A stretch of 64,000 bases of DNA from Pyropia haitanensis (GCA_008729055.1 SDUX01000007.1:248001-312000), one strand, 5' to 3'. Shown: positions 43,638-56,711, numbered from the stretch's first letter. Numbers and translations: made by a program. Notes: generated by a model not told the origin, from the letters alone.

Positions 43638-44428
43638 GGTGTGGGGGCGGTGAGTCGGGGGCGCTCGTAGAAGCCCACGCGGAAGAAGAAAGTAGGCAGC
43701 AGTCGGGTCGAACAAACCGGCACGGGGGGCCAGAGACGGCAGCTAGGGTGGCTCTTCTGGACGGAGAAAGGCCAATAGCGAAGGCAGCAGCAGTGAGCGT
43801 GACGGCGCGACACCGCGTTGGGCGACGTTGTTGGTGACACCCCGCGTGGTGGGGCGGCAGACGGCCACCCCTCCCAGGCACGGTCCACTCTCGCGTGGGC
43901 CCCGTGCTGGCCCGCCGGGCGAAAGATGCGGCACCACCGATGGAACCAGTGATCTAATTCCTCGCAGGTAGTTGTGCAAACGGACGCCACTCAAGGACAG
44001 CACAAGGGATCTGCACGGCCCCGACGGCGCTTGGCGCTCGGCGCTCGCCGATTGTCCGCCTCCCGCCCCCCGCCTCAGGCCGGCGGGAGCTCTGGCGGCA
44101 GGGCCATCCAGCTGGACAGAGCCGCGGCCGATGGGCCGGCGGGCAACGTCGCTCGTCACAGGCGTGCTGGTGCTCGCGCCGGGCGCCCCCCACCCTCGTG
44201 GTCCCTGTCATCGAGCCAGGGCAGCGTGCCGCGGCCGCCGGTGCCGTCGTGGTCCCCGAGGTGCCGCCGCCAGAGCCCCGACAAGAGGTCGCACCGCAAC
44301 CCCGTCCTTCTGCTGTCGTGGGTGTTTTGGCGGCGTTGCCGTGCTTCCGACGGTGCTAGACCTCATCCGAGGGTGGCAAGGTGTCGCCGTCGGTGGCGCC
44401 CGCTGGCTGGCAGCACGACCCTCTGCCC
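43638..44428. other. Intergenic, no confident gene
   Basis: 5' flank of the RING-H2 gene. Long GC-driven frames on both strands without domains. Confidence 0.35.
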
Positions 44429-45110
44429 GATGGCGGCTACTTGCCCTCGTCGCCAGGCTAGTTGCACCACCACCCCCTGTTGTTTTGCGGAAATGTGCCT
44501 CTGGCGGCGGCGCCCGCTGGCTGGCGGCGCCACCCGCCCGACGACGGCGGCGAGAAGGTGCGGTCGGTGGCGCCCGCCGGTCGGCGGCGCCTTCGACTTG
44601 CTGGCGCCACGTTGCGGCCGCTGGCGTTTGTTGCTACTATTTCGGTCGCGGCGCCGCCTCGTCGCCGGCGGCGCTACCCCCCCGATGACGGCGGCACTTT
44701 GCCGTTGCTAGTGGCGTCCGCCAGCTGGCGGGGTCACCCCCTCCGCGACGGCGGCCAGCTGCTGCTGCTGGTGGTGCCTGGCGGCGCGACCCCACCGCCG
44801 ACGGCGGCAAGCCGCAGCTGTAGGTGGCGCCTCAAGCCGATCGTCTCCTCCTGATGGCGGCGGCAAGAGTCTGTTGCTTGTTGCGCCCGCGGGCTGGCGA
44901 AGCCATCCCACCGGTGATGGCGGCACGCCGCTGGTGCTGACGGCGCCCGTCGTCGGTCGGCGCTCCTTCGCCGACGACGGCGGCAATTTGCTGCTGTCTG
45001 GGGTGCCCGCCGGCTGGCGGCCCCAACCCCGCTCCCACGGCGACAAGCTACTGCTGTTGGCGACGCATGCCGGTCGGTGGCGCCATCAGCCGCCCGGCTG
45101 CAGCACGTTG
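44429..45110. repeat. Degenerate tandem repeat, about 60-bp unit
   Basis: The core GA(C/T)GGCGGC followed by a CTGCTG-like stretch, then GCCCGC(C/T)GGCTGGCG, recurs with starts near 44429, 44543, 44687, 44747, 44800, 44853, 44916, 44976 and 45036. The last three spacings are 60-63 bp. On the plus strand the better copies translate as 20-residue units of the form APAGWRRHPPDDGGxLLLL, but earlier copies are out of frame and contain a stop. Probably a minisatellite, possibly from an old coding repeat. Confidence 0.65.
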
Positions 45111-48100
45111 CTGCCGCTGGATTGGAGCTTGTGAGCGCCCGCGGCGCCACGGGCCGTTGGTTCGCCCGCCCGCGTGGCGAGTGCGCTCGTCGCGACCGCC
45201 GTGGCGCCCGCCGTGGGCCGCGGCGCTGCCACCCGTGTGGCCGTCGCCGATGCGGCGCGCCTGGCGCCGCGCGTCGCGTCGGCGGCGGGCAGCTCGCAAC
45301 TGGTGGCGGCCACAACGCGATCGTGGGTGACGGCGGGCGGGGCGGCCGCGCGGGGAAGGGGGGGGAGGGGGCGGCCACCCGTACGTGACAACGACGATGT
45401 GGCCGTGGCCGTGGCGGCCTCTGCAGGCGTGGCGGCTGCCGGTGGGGGGTGTCCCGGTGGTGCCACCACCGCCGTGGCACGCGGGGAGCGCGGCTGGGCG
45501 GCCGTGGTGGGCGCGGTTGCCCCATTGGGAGGGTTGGCGCGTGACGACCGCGCCGACGCGGTTGTCAAGGATGCGGCGCTCGTCGACTTGGCCGCCGCCG
45601 CTGCGCCGGTCGCGGCGCCGACGGGCGGGCAGGCGGCGGCGATAGGCGCATCCGACGGCGGCTGGGCGGTGTCCGCGGCCGACGCGGTCGGTGGGGACAC
45701 GTTGCTCGGCACGCCCGCCGCGTCGAGGACAGTCGCGCTCGTCCGCACCGCCCGCACCGGGCTCACTGTGGACCAGCAGGGTCCTGGCCGGCCGGCCGCT
45801 ATCGGATACGCGAGACAGGTACGAGGAGAGAGGATGGGAAGCGGCCCGCCGGCGAAGCCGTGGCGTCCACTGCCGAAGACGCCACCGACGGGCCGGCCCG
45901 CACCGCGGTTGCGATGATCGTGCGAGGCGCCCACGGGGGTGGCCACACCGCACGCCGCGCGTGCACCCAGTCTCTGTCCGCGGCAAAGACCGCCGCACAC
46001 ATCCGCGACGCTCCACCCGCGGCGCCCATCAGCGGATGTCGAGCGGTGTGTGGGCAGCTACAAAACGCCGACAAGGACGTTGTCGGCGCCGCAGAGACGG
46101 ACGGTCGTGCTGGTCAGGGCTTCGCTGGTGGTGCAGAGTGGTGGCGCGCGTCTACGCGGGGCGCGGCGGGGGGGTGAGGGGGGATGACAGCATGCAACGT
46201 CGGAGCAAGACCAGGGGTGACGATGTCCCGCTGGCGAGTCTGCTGGTCCGCACGCCAGAATTTGGCGTCCGCAGCCGTCGTCGTCAGCAGTGGCGCAACA
46301 CCCGTTGCAACGACGGACAGACCCCCCCGCACACGGCCATCGGCTGTGCCCCGCACGAGGCGTGGGAGGCCTCGTCCACCCTACGGTTCGCGGCTGTGGG
46401 CGCGGTGCGACGCGCGGCGGGCCGTGGCGCGGCCCCGCACAGGGAAACTGTCCACGCGGCGGGTCGCGGTGGCCGTGGTGCGCGTGGGCGGCGCGGCCGA
46501 GACCACGCCGAATTTCATGTATCGTGTATCCGGGTATCCGGCTGGACAGCGCGCGCACACTGCTGTCCCAGCAGGCGCCGAAGTACGCGCGGTGTGGGCG
46601 CCGAGGGCCGCCCCCGCCCACTGTCAGCGAAACCGGCTCGGCACGCGTCCGCAGCCTCCTGCTTCCCACCCTCCCCCGCGCCCCACGCGCGACTGAAACG
46701 GGCATGACCGCATACGCCTTTGTGGCGTGGCGCCTCCCCGGCCGCGGCGCCGCCGCGGCGAGTTCATTGCTGGGGTGGGCCCAAGGAGGAGGGTTGAGGG
46801 GGGGGGGGGCGGGGGAACGACGTACAGTACAGTCATCGGTCGGGCGCCTCCCAGACCAAAGTTTGCCGACGGCGGTCCGCGAGTGGACGATGTCGGGTTT
46901 ACTGTACGCGGTCATGGAGAAAGTGTCTCCCTGGCGTGCGTGTCCTCAACCCCCCTCCCTCCCTCCCCCCCAAATCCCCCTCTCTCGCCGGCCTGTCAGC
47001 AAGGGGTGGTGGAGTGGAGTTGTTCCTTCCGGGAGAAGTGGTTGGCCGCCCGTCGCTTGTCACGCCGGGCATCCGCCCGTGTGGTTCACCGCAAGGTGCG
47101 CACGCCGTGCCGCAGGAGTGTCCGTGATGGGTGCATTCAACGAGCGGGCCAATGGGCAGCGCCCATCGAACCTATGTACGTACACTCAATATTGTGTGAT
47201 GGTGCCGGCGCCGCTGGTCGCGTCGGTGGAGAGCCCGCCTCCCAGGCGTTCACGCCCACGCCGCGCGGGCCGCCCCTCAACCGTCCTGCCTGGTCCACGT
47301 GTGGTCTTCAAACGCATGGAAACAGAAAACACACGCCGGCCGTGAGTGGTCCACCACACCCCGCGTCCTTCTGTCAGACGGTTCGAGGGGCGGTCCCCCA
47401 GCAATGGCGTCGAGGCACCCCCCCCCGCCCCCGCCCGGCCTCTCAGCCAGCGCAGCCGCCCCTCCCCCCCCCCCCCCGCCCCAAACGTCAAGCATCAGCC
47501 TTCACGGCCGGAATCGAGTGGAAAAGAGCGGGGAAAGGCGGTACAGCACACGCCCGCGCCGCGCCGGCCGCGGCAACCCGTTCACGTGGACTGCCCCCGC
47601 GGCGGCGGGCGGCGGTGGCGGCCGCTGGGGGGGGGGCGGGCTCGACCCGCCCCCGCCACCCCCCCGCGCACCCCCCCCCAGTGGCGCGCGCTGCGTCGGG
47701 CGCGTGCGCACGCCGCCTGGTCGCCGCTCGCGGCGGCGGCGGGGCGCGCCCGCGCGCCCGCCAATCGGCCGGCGGCGCCTGCGGCGCGGCGCGTCGTGCC
47801 CGCCTCTCCTCGAACCCCGCCCCCCCCCCCCCCCCCCCCCCCGCTCCATCGTCTGACCACGTCCCGCGGCGGCGCCACGCGCCAGTGTGCACATCCCGCC
47901 AGGCGGCTGCCAGCGGCTGGGCCCCCCCGCCCACCCGGCCACGCCGCGCGCCATCCGCGTGGGCGGGCCAGCGCGTGGCCGGGGGGTAGGCGGCGTGGGG
48001 GAGGGGCAGAGGAGCGGGGGGGGGGTGGGGGGGGTGGCGGGGCACAGCAGGGTGTGCGGCGGGCGACGCGGCGGCGAGGTGTGCGGGTAGCGCCGCCGTT

Positions 48101-48572
48101 CCGCGCAAGTCGCAGCGTCATCGGCCGGTGGGGGGGGGGGGGCGACGCGCGGGTCGTGCCAGCGACGTCCAGCGCCGGTGGTGGTGGTGGTGGTGGTGGT
48201 GGTGGTTGGGGGGGGGGGGGGGGGGGTGCGGGAGCCGGCGGCGGACGCTGGCGCCACCTCTGACAAGGTTTGCGCATTGGCCTCGCTGGCGGGGGGGGCG
48301 GCTCCGTAGGCGCGCGCGCTTGCCTCGCCGTGGTGGGCGCGGCGCCCCTACTCCGCATCGCGCCGCTCGCGTCACCGATAAGAGGGGGAGTGGTCGTCGG
48401 CCTGCCAGTGGCCGATTGCTTTGCTTTTGTCGCGCCCGGCTGCGCCGCGTGCCACGCCCGCCGTCTGCCGCCGGTTTTCGTGTCGTTGGCGCCCTCCCAC
48501 CACGCCCCATCGTCTTTCTGCTCCTCCCTACGTCACGCTTCCCCCCGTCGGCTCTCCCCTCGCGTGTCTTCG
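45111..48572. other. 3.5 kb GC-rich DNA without an assignable gene
   Basis: Long frames exist on both strands. One at 45174-45917 (+) has strong third-position GC and could be an exon, but the complementary frame is equally open and no domain is recognised. From about 47400 the DNA is dominated by G and C runs. A GGT repeat occupies about 48177-48207. Confidence 0.3.
48177..48207 (+). repeat. (GGT)n microsatellite followed by a long G run
   Basis: About ten GGT units and then a G run to about 48226. Intergenic, upstream of the deacetylase-like gene. Confidence 0.85.
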
Positions 48573-48692
48573 ATGCCCCCATGGGGCGCGAGCGGTGCAG
48601 CCGCAACGGTGCCCGCGGTGGATGGCCTCGCCGGCGGCGGCGTCGAGCGGCTCGACGGCCGCTGGGCGCCGCGGCAGGTTAGTGTCGGTGGC

Positions 48693-48757
<65 letters not shown>

Positions 48758-49687
48758 ACCGGACGGGTCGGCCGTGGACGGCGGCGGCGTCACAGGGGGG
48801 CGGCCGACGACCACCGATGTGCCGACGCCGAGGTCATCGCCGCCGTGTGGGTGCTGCGCCCGGGGAGACATGAGTGCTGACGAAGGGGGGTCCACAACGG
48901 GCGGTGGCGGTGGTGGCGGCGGCGGCGGTGGCGGCGGTGGCGGCGGCGGTAGCGGCGGCGGTCGCTGTGGCGATTGTGGGAGGAGCGTTGGTGGGGGCGG
49001 GGGGTGCGGGGGCGTCGTGACCAGCTCGGCGGCGGTGGTGTTTGCGGCGGGCCCGTCGCCACCAACCGGCGGCGGCGGCGCCGCCGCCGCTGGGGGCGGC
49101 GGCGGCGGTGGGGGTGCGGGGGGGGGTGGTGGAGGCGGCGGCGGCGGCGGCGTCGGCGCTGGATCTGGGTCGCCCACCGGCAGCGGCGGCGGCGGAAGAA
49201 GTTATGGCTACAGCGGCCGTGGCTTTGGCGTCTCGTGCAGCCCGTCGCGGTGGTTCTTTTTGCCATCTGCGTTTATGGGCGGCGCGCGGTACCGGAGCGC
49301 GTCGCCATGGTCGTCGTCCGCGTCGGCCAAGGGGGCGGGCGTGGGTTGGGGCGGCGGCGGCGCCGGGTCGACCGAGCCACCCACCAGCGCCGACGGCTGG
49401 GCCGGCGGCTACCGATCTGGCAAGGCGCCCGCCGGTGGCGGCGTTGCCGGCGCGCTGCGGTCGCTGGTCGGCGCTGGCGGCGGCAGCGGGGAGCCCGAGC
49501 CGCGCTTTGTCGCGACGCACGTGCTGCTCGTGCTGCTCGCCATCCTGGCCGTGTCGCTGCTGTTGGCGTTGTCGCTGCCGCTCGTCGCGCCCGCGTCGAG
49601 CGCATCCACCGCCGACGCCCTCCGCGCGTCGTCGTCGGGCCGGTTTGGCGGCGCGTTTGGGGGGTCGGGCCGCCGCGGCGGCGGCGA

Positions 49688-49724
<37 letters not shown>

Positions 49725-51422
49725 TTGGCTGCTGGCGGTGGCGCCGCCGCCGCGGGCGCGGCCGCCGTTGGCCTCGACGGCGGCCGCGCGGCGGGCGGCG
49801 GCCGCGGCGCGTGGCTGGGCATGGACAGCGCGACGATGGACCTCAACCGCCAAAGAGCGCCGCTGGTGGCGGACCGCACCTTTTTGGTGATCAGCGGCGA
49901 CGACTGGGGCCGCGTCGCGGACAGCGTGCCGCTCTTCCCCAACACGACTCACTGGGCGGCGCACAGCGACCTGCACATTTCCAACGGGTCGCTCTGGTAC
50001 GCCCGCGCGGGCGTCGAGACGGTCGGCGACGTGCAGCGGCTGGCGCACTTTCTTCGTGCCCTCAACGCGGGCGTGCCCTTTTCGCAGCGCGCCGTGCTGA
50101 CACCCCACTGGGTGGTGGGCGGGCCGGACTTTGACGCCATGCGGGCGGCTTGGGCGGCCAACGCGGCGGCGGGCGCCGCCGCCGCCGCCGCCGGCGATGG
50201 CGGTGCCGGCGCCCGCCGCGGCGGGGGCGCGGCCAAGGCGGCGGCGGCGGCGGTGGCAGACGACCTGCCCGCCGACGCGGTGCCGGCCTACCAGGAGCTG
50301 CCGCTGTCGCGGGATGGCCCGTTTGGGCTGGAGCGCGCGCCCTACCACCGGCCGCCGTCGCTGCGGGGTGCGTACCTGGACCTCTTCCGCGCGGGCCTGT
50401 GGCACCCCGAGTTCCACGGGCGCTCCCACTTTGGCACCGCCGCGTGGCTCGCCGCGCTGCGGCGGGACGCCAAGGCGCGCGCGTGCTTTGCCGCGGGCCT
50501 CGTCTGCGCGACCGACCCGGCGGTGCTGCGGTCGGAATTTTCCGAGGCCGCCCTCGCCACCGTTGCCGCCGCGCGCGCCTGGCTCCGCCCCGGCGTCGAC
50601 GCGTTTGAGGCGTTTTGGGGCTACCGCCCGGCGGTCATGTCGTCCCCCCACAACGTGTGGACGGGGGTGGCGGCGGCGGCGGTGGCGGCGGAGGGGATGA
50701 TTGGCGCGGAGATGGGGGAGGACCAGTCGTGGGCGCTCGACGCGGAGGCGGGCGTGCGGTCGCTGAGCCTCCACGACCGCTTCCGCTTTGACGTCTTCTT
50801 TCCGGGCTTTGACTGCGACGCGGCGATTGAGGGCGTCCTCGCCGCGCTCGCGCCCGCGTCGTCGTCGTCGTCGTCGTCGGGTGGGGCGGGGGGGCCCGCC
50901 AACGGCACGCGGCGGCCCGCGTCGTCGTCGCGCGCCGCCGCGGCGGGCGCTCTGGCTGGCCCGCCCCGCCACGTGCCCGGCGGCGACAACGCGCGGTTCA
51001 TCTCGCTCATGTGGCACGCGCAAAACGCGATGGCGTCGCCCTACGCGCACGGCACGTACGAAAAGCACATGCGGTGCCTGTCGACGGCGGTGCGGGCGGT
51101 GCGGGCGGCGCGGCCGCGGGCGGTCTTCCTCACCGCGTCGGAGCTGCACCAGGTGCGCGCGCGCGGCTGGTCGGTCGAGACGTGGGCCGACGCGCTCGTC
51201 GTGCGCAACTATGGCGTCGACAGCCTCGACTGGGTGGTGCCCGACCTGCGCGGCGGCTACAAGTACGCGGCGGGGGGGGGGTGGGCGGGCCAGGCGCTCG
51301 TCGTCGAGGATGCCGACGGGGGGGAGGGGGCGGTGCCGCTCGCGACGCGCCGCGGCGTGCGCGTCGGCGACGTCATCACCATCCCGTCGGACGCGGTCGT
51401 GCGCGTCCACGCCGCAAACTGA
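48573..51422 (+). CDS. Type II membrane protein with polysaccharide-deacetylase-like domain
   Basis: First ATG in the frame at 48573 (MPPWGASGAA), giving 949 aa; the frame is open further upstream but without ATG. Residues 1-310 are Gly-rich and presumably cytosolic. A membrane helix (THVLLVLLAILAVSLLLALS) lies at about 315-335, then a Ala/Gly stalk with a poly-Ala run (about 49689-49724). The lumenal part has FLVISGDDWGRV (Asp-Asp, as in NodB motif 1) and, 170 residues on, WHPEFHGRSHFG with H-x3-H (as in motif 2), then FWGYRPAVMSSPHNVW. This suggests a metal-dependent carbohydrate deacetylase fold acting in the Golgi or at the cell surface, but similarity is limited to motifs. Possible N-glycosylation sites NTT and NGS follow. 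TGA at 51420-51422. Confidence 0.6.
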
Positions 51423-52624
51423 GGCGGCCGCCGTCCGCGGCGGCGGCAGCGCAGCAGCGGCAGTGGCCTGCGCGGTGGTGGTTCCCTCTCCCCTTTTTCT
51501 CTCTTTTTTTTTTTTCCTGCCCCGGCGCTCCTCCACGGCGTGCACACACCGCGTAGGGGACACGGCTGCACACTGCCCAGCCCGCATCTTTTTTTTTTTT
51601 TTGTTGCGTAGGCGCCCTGGTCGGGTCCGCGGCGGTTTCCCCTTTTTCGTCCGCCGCGACCGTGAGGAGGGGGGTGTCCTGGTGATGGGTGGGTGGGTGG
51701 GGGGAGGGGGGGGGGGGGGGTGGCCGGGCGGCTGGGCGGGCATTGGAACGGGACGGCGGTGGGGTGCGCGGCCCGCCGGAGTCGACGACCCCTTTTTTTT
51801 TTTCCTCTTTTCCGCGCGCTTTTTTTCGGGCGCACGGTGCCCCCGCGCGTTGTTTGTCTGTCGCCGCCATCTGCTGAGCGTCGATGATCCCTTCTTCTGA
51901 TGTATTATCCGCGTGCGGGTGCGGTCGAGGGTGGGAGTGCAGGTTTTGTGTCGTATGCAGCACTGCTCCTGGGAGTAGATTTCCCTGCCGGCGTTCACGT
52001 GTCCTTCTGTTTCGTTTCGGTCCGGCTGTTCACATCGTCCTGTTCCGCTCATCGTCTGCGATGTTCCAGCTGTCCAAGACAACGGGAACCGGACGTGAAA
52101 AAGGCATCGCTTTTCCGTACTTGTGTGACGATTGGCAGCACACGATTGGCCAAGATGACCTTTTTTGTCGAATCTATCACGAGCACGTGACTCAAGCGAG
52201 GTTGCGTACTGTATGTCCACGTCGGTCTCGCTGTCAGCCGTGCAATTGTTGTAGACTTAATTTGCTGCGAGAGGGGGCTACTACTTGGCAAGCTCTCCAC
52301 GGATCGGACACCAATCGTCCCAGGCGGGCCTCCTCTGCGTGCCGAAAGCCTGTGTCGCCGCCGTCGCACGGCCGACGCGTGGGAGCGGTCTACAAGGGTG
52401 CAGACGTTTTCCCAGTGCCAGGGCCGTTTCTCGAGGCGCGGTTTTTCCTCCCCACGCCCGTCGCCTCTGTCGCCGTCTGCGGTGGCTGGAGGGAGGTGGT
52501 TTGTGCGTTGTGACGTTTTGTTGATCCCCCAGCTTCCTCTTCTTGCTCGTCGTCGTTGCGCTCGCCAAGAGCGTCGCCCTCTCTGCAGCTGCGGCTGCGT
52601 TTCTCCCCCCCCCCGTCGCCCATC
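51423..52624 (+). other. Intergenic; promoter and 5' UTR of EF2
   Basis: Several T-runs (51507-51516, 51590-51602, 51791-51802) follow the upstream gene. The last 100 bases before the EF2 ATG are pyrimidine-rich. No gene recognised. Confidence 0.5.
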
Positions 52625-55378
52625 ATGGTGAACTTTACGGTGGACCAGATGCGCGAGATCATGGACAAGAAGAACAACATCCGGAACATGTCGGTTATTG
52701 CTCATGTCGATCACGGCAAGTCGACGCTGACCGACTCGCTGGTCGCGGCCGCTGGTATTATTGCCATGGCCAACGCTGGCGACGCCCGCCTGACGGACAC
52801 CCGCCAGGACGAGCAGGATCGCTGCATTACGATTGTACGTTGTGGCTCTGCGCCAGGATGTGGCATACAACGCACCGGTAGTCTGTCGTGTCTGGCCGTG
52901 GATGAGTCGGTAGCTGCCCGCCGTGGATGGGCGCAGCGCGTGCCGGCTCGGCCACACGGCGCAGATGTCTGACTGCATCTACTGTTTTTCCGGTCTCCCT
53001 CGACCTTGGTTTGTTGTGTTGTTGGTGTGCGTTGTGACGTGTTTGTTGTGAGCGTTGCGCAGAAGTCGACCGGCATCAGCTTGTACTTCAACTTCGACCC
53101 GGATCTTTCGCTTCCAAAGGACGCCGACGGCCGCGAGTTTTTGATCAACCTCATCGACTCGCCGGGACACGTTGACTTCAGCTCTGAGGTGACGGCCGCG
53201 CTCCGTGTGACGGATGGTGCGCTGGTGGTGGTGGACTCGGTGGAGGGCGTGTGCGTGCAGACCGAAACGGTGCTGCGGCAGGCGCTGACGGAGCGTATCA
53301 TCCCGGTGATGACCATCAACAAGCTGGACCGCTCTTTCCTGGAGCTCCAGCTGGAGCCGGAGGAGATGTACCAGAACTTCCAGCGCATCATTGAGAATGC
53401 CAACGTCATCATGGCGACGTACCAGGACGAGAAGGTTGGGGACGTGCAGGTGTACCCCGAGAAGGGCACCATTGCGTTTTCGGCCGGTCTCCACGGGTGG
53501 GCCTTCACGCTGACCCGCTTTGCGCGGATGTACGCGAAGAAGTTCAAGGTGGACACGGAAAAGATGCTTGGCCGCCTGTGGGGTGACAACTTCTTTGACC
53601 GTGCCAACAAGAAGTGGGTCAAGAAGGAGAAGGATGGGCTGTCGCGTGCGTTCTGTGAGTTTGTCATCAAGCCCATCAAGAAGATCATTGAGCTGGCGAT
53701 GTCGGACAAGGTGGACGACCTCGTCAAGCTGCTGGCGACGCTCGACGTGTCGCTGACGACGGACGAGAAGGAGCTCCGCCAGAAGAAGCTGATGAAGCGC
53801 GTGCTGCAGAAGTGGCTGCCCGCCGACCAGGCGCTGCTGGAGATGATGATCACCCACCTGCCATCTCCCGCCAAGGCGCAGAAGTACCGTGTGGACACCC
53901 TCTATGAGGGCCCTGTGGACGATGTGTGCGCGACGTCCATCCGCAACTGCGACCCGAACGGCCCGCTCATGCTGTACATCTCCAAGATGGTGCCCGCCGC
54001 GGACCGCGGCCGGTTCATTGCGTTTGGTCGTGTGTTCTCGGGTACCGTCCGCACGGGGACCAAGGTGCGCATCATGGGCTCCAACTACGAGCCGGGGTCG
54101 AAGAGGGATCTCAACATCAAGGCCGTGCAACGCGCGATGCTGATGATGGGGCGCCGGACGGAGGCTGTGGACTCGGTGCCGTGCGGTAACACCGTGGGCA
54201 TTGTCGGTCTCGACTCGGTCATTCTCAAGACCGCCTCCATCTCCGACTCGGAGGACGCCTTCCCACTCAAGGACATGAAGTACTCTGTCTCGGCGGTTGT
54301 GCGCGTGGCAGTGGAGCCGAAGAACCCCGGCGACCTGCCCAAGCTGGTAGAGGGCCTGAAGCGCCTGTCCAAGTCGGACCCTCTCGTGCAGTGCTCGACC
54401 GAGGAGTCTGGTGAGCACATTATTGCCGGCGCTGGTGAGCTGCATCTCGAGATTTGCCTCAAGGACCTGCAGGAGGACTTTATGAATGGCGCTGAGATCC
54501 GCGTGTCCAACCCCGTCGTGTCGTTCCGCGAGTCGGTGGGTGGCGTCGACAACCCTGCGGAGACGGCCGTCTGCCTGTCCAAGAGTGCGAACAAGCACAA
54601 CCGTATCTACTTGTACGCCGAGCCGTTGCCGTCGGGCCTGACTGAGGCGATTGAGGACGGGAAGATCACTGCACGTGATGAGCCCAAGCAGCGCACCCGG
54701 ACCCTCCGCGACGAGTATGGCATGGACGAGGACGCGGCGAAGAAGATTTGGGCGTTTACCGACTCGGGCTCTGCCTGTCTGATGATGGACCGCTCCAAGG
54801 CCGTGCAGTACCTGCTTGAGATCAAGGATTCGATGGTGTCGGCCTTCCAGTGGGCCACCCGTGAGGGTGTGCTGTGTGACGAGAATATGCGCGGCCTGTC
54901 GTTCAACATTACGGACGTGACGCTGCACGCAGATGCCATCCATCGGGGCGCGGGCCAGATCATGCCTACCGCGCGTCGCTGCATGTATGGCGCGCAGATC
55001 AAGGCCAGCCCGCGGCTGCTGGAGCCCGTCTACATGGTGGAGATCCAGTGCCCAGAGGCGTCGGTGGGCTCCATCTATGGCGTCATGTCGCGCAAGCGTG
55101 GCCACGTGTTTGAGGAGGTCCAGCGCCCGGGCACGCCGATGTACAATGTCAAGGCGTACTTGCCGGTGCAGGAGTCGTTTGGCTTCACGGCGGACCTTCG
55201 GTCCGCAACGTCGGGCCAGGCCTTCCCACAGTGCGTGTTTGACCACTGGGAGTGCATGCCTGGGAACCCGCTGCTGCCGGAGGACAAGATGGTGTATGAC
55301 CTGGTCGTCAGCATCCGCACGCGGAAGGGCCTCAAGCCCAACGTGCCGGGCATCGACAACTTTTACGACAAGCTCTAA
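52625..55378 (+). CDS. EEF2: Translation elongation factor 2
   Basis: GTPase that moves tRNA and mRNA through the cytosolic ribosome. Exons 52625-52834 and 53063-55378 encode 841 aa, the family's usual length. The intron is 228 nt (GTACGT..TTGCGCAG, phase 0), after CITI. G1 is AHVDHGKST, switch [17 protein letters not shown] (the Thr equivalent to the EF2-kinase site is kept), G3 DSPGH, G4 INKLD. Domain IV carries [15 protein letters not shown], in which the histidine at 54941-54943 (residue 697) is the diphthamide site. The end is [13 protein letters not shown] is preceded by a pyrimidine-rich leader. The CDS has no frame break. The long minus-strand frame opposite it is a shadow. Confidence 0.98.
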
Positions 55379-56711
55379 GCGCGTGCCGTAGTTTTTGCTT
55401 GTGGTTCTTTGTATGTTTGTTTTTCTTGTACCCGCTATAGATTGCGCGCCAGCGTCATCTTTTGCATTCCCTGGTGGCTTGTCTGTTCTCTGCACGTTGC
55501 TGCTATGTACCTGCCGGTCACAGTTTGACGCACTCCACCCTTCTCGCGCTTCCAGTCCCAAACGCCGCTCGTAGCTGTCCGCGCCTGCAACTCCAGGCGC
55601 ACTGCTCGCCACCACCCCAGCTACAACCGCCCCGTCCGCACCTCTCCCGTCGCCACCACCGCCGCCTCCCCCGCCGACCCCCCCCGCGGCACCCGCCGCG
55701 CCGCCACCGACACCCGCTCGGCGGCCGCCGCCGCGTCGGCGGCCGCCGCCGCGTCGGCGTGGACGGGCCGCCTCAAAGGCGGCGGCCGCAGCAGCGGCGG
55801 CCGCGGCGGCGGTAGGCAGGCCGACGCCGGGGGGGGGGGGCGGGGGCGACCCGTCGCCGGCGAGGCCGGCCGCGCCGCCGTGGCGAGGGCGGTGCGGACG
55901 TTGGCCGCAGGGGGACACGGCGGTGGGCCCCGCCGCGGCGGCGGTGCGGGACGGGAGCGCCGCGGCAGTGAGGGTGCGGCGGCGGCGGTCCCGCTCTGGG
56001 AGGGAGGTGGGGCAGGTGGGGAGGGGGGGGGCCCCGGGGGGGGGATCCGCCTCGACGGTGGGGAGGCAGCACAGGCGTTTGAGCGTCGACACCTGCGCGC
56101 GGAGGCCGCTGCCGCCGTCGCCGGCGGCGGACGTGTAGGCGGCCTCCCCAGAGACGGCGGGGGGGGGGGACGGCCCAGGCGGGGACCCCTTCCCCCCCTC
56201 CGCGTGAAACCCCCCGCCCGCCCGCGTCGTTCTCCTCCCGCCCCTCCGCGTCAACCCCCCCCCCCCCCGCCCGCGTCGCCCCCCCCCTCCCGGACCCCCC
56301 CCGCCACCCGGCGGCGGCGGCGGCGCCCCCATGTGCTCGATGGCGGGCGGGGCGGCGGGGGGGGTGGCCGCCGCCGCGCCCGGTGCTTGTCCTTTCCCTC
56401 TGGACGCGGCAGCCACGCGCTGTTTGCGGCTGGGCTGCGGGCGCACCGCCTCGCCGCGCTGCACGCGGCGGTACGGGCGGCGGGCGGGGCGCCCCTGTCC
56501 CCCCCAAGCCGCGGCGTGGCGCGGGCGGCGACGCGGCCCACGCGGGGGCGCGTCAACGAAAAAAAAAAAAAAAGAAACGGGATGCCTCGACGGGGGCGCC
56601 GCCGCCGCCACCTGCCGCGCGAGTCCGCCCGCACCTATGGGACCCGCTCCTCCCTGTGCACACCAGTCGCTGCCGCCACCGCCCCCCCCCCCTGTGCCTT
56701 ACTTGTCCCGC
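55379..56711. other. EF2 3' UTR and GC-rich region, possible 3' part of the large minus gene
   Basis: The first 150 bases are T-rich UTR. Further right, a minus-strand frame with a coding look (GEAAYTSAAGDG..LRAQVSTLKRLC, about 56130-56040) may be a 3' extension of the giant gene, separated from it by long G/C runs and a 14-A run at about 56561. Not firm enough to call. Confidence 0.35.

Noticed and set aside
45174..45917. 248-codon plus-strand Ala/Val-rich frame
   Set aside because: The opposite strand is open over the same region and neither frame has a recognisable domain.
48270..48572. Upstream extension of the deacetylase-like frame with TTG or GTG starts
   Set aside because: Non-ATG starts are not expected in a nuclear gene; the first ATG at 48573 is used.
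48692..48756. GGC repeat run as an intergenic microsatellite
   Set aside because: It lies in frame inside the deacetylase-like gene and codes for poly-Gly, so it is part of the protein.
52979..56611. 1210-codon minus-strand open frame opposite EF2
   Set aside because: It is the complement of the highly biased EF2 reading frame, has no domain of its own, and EF2 on the plus strand is certain.
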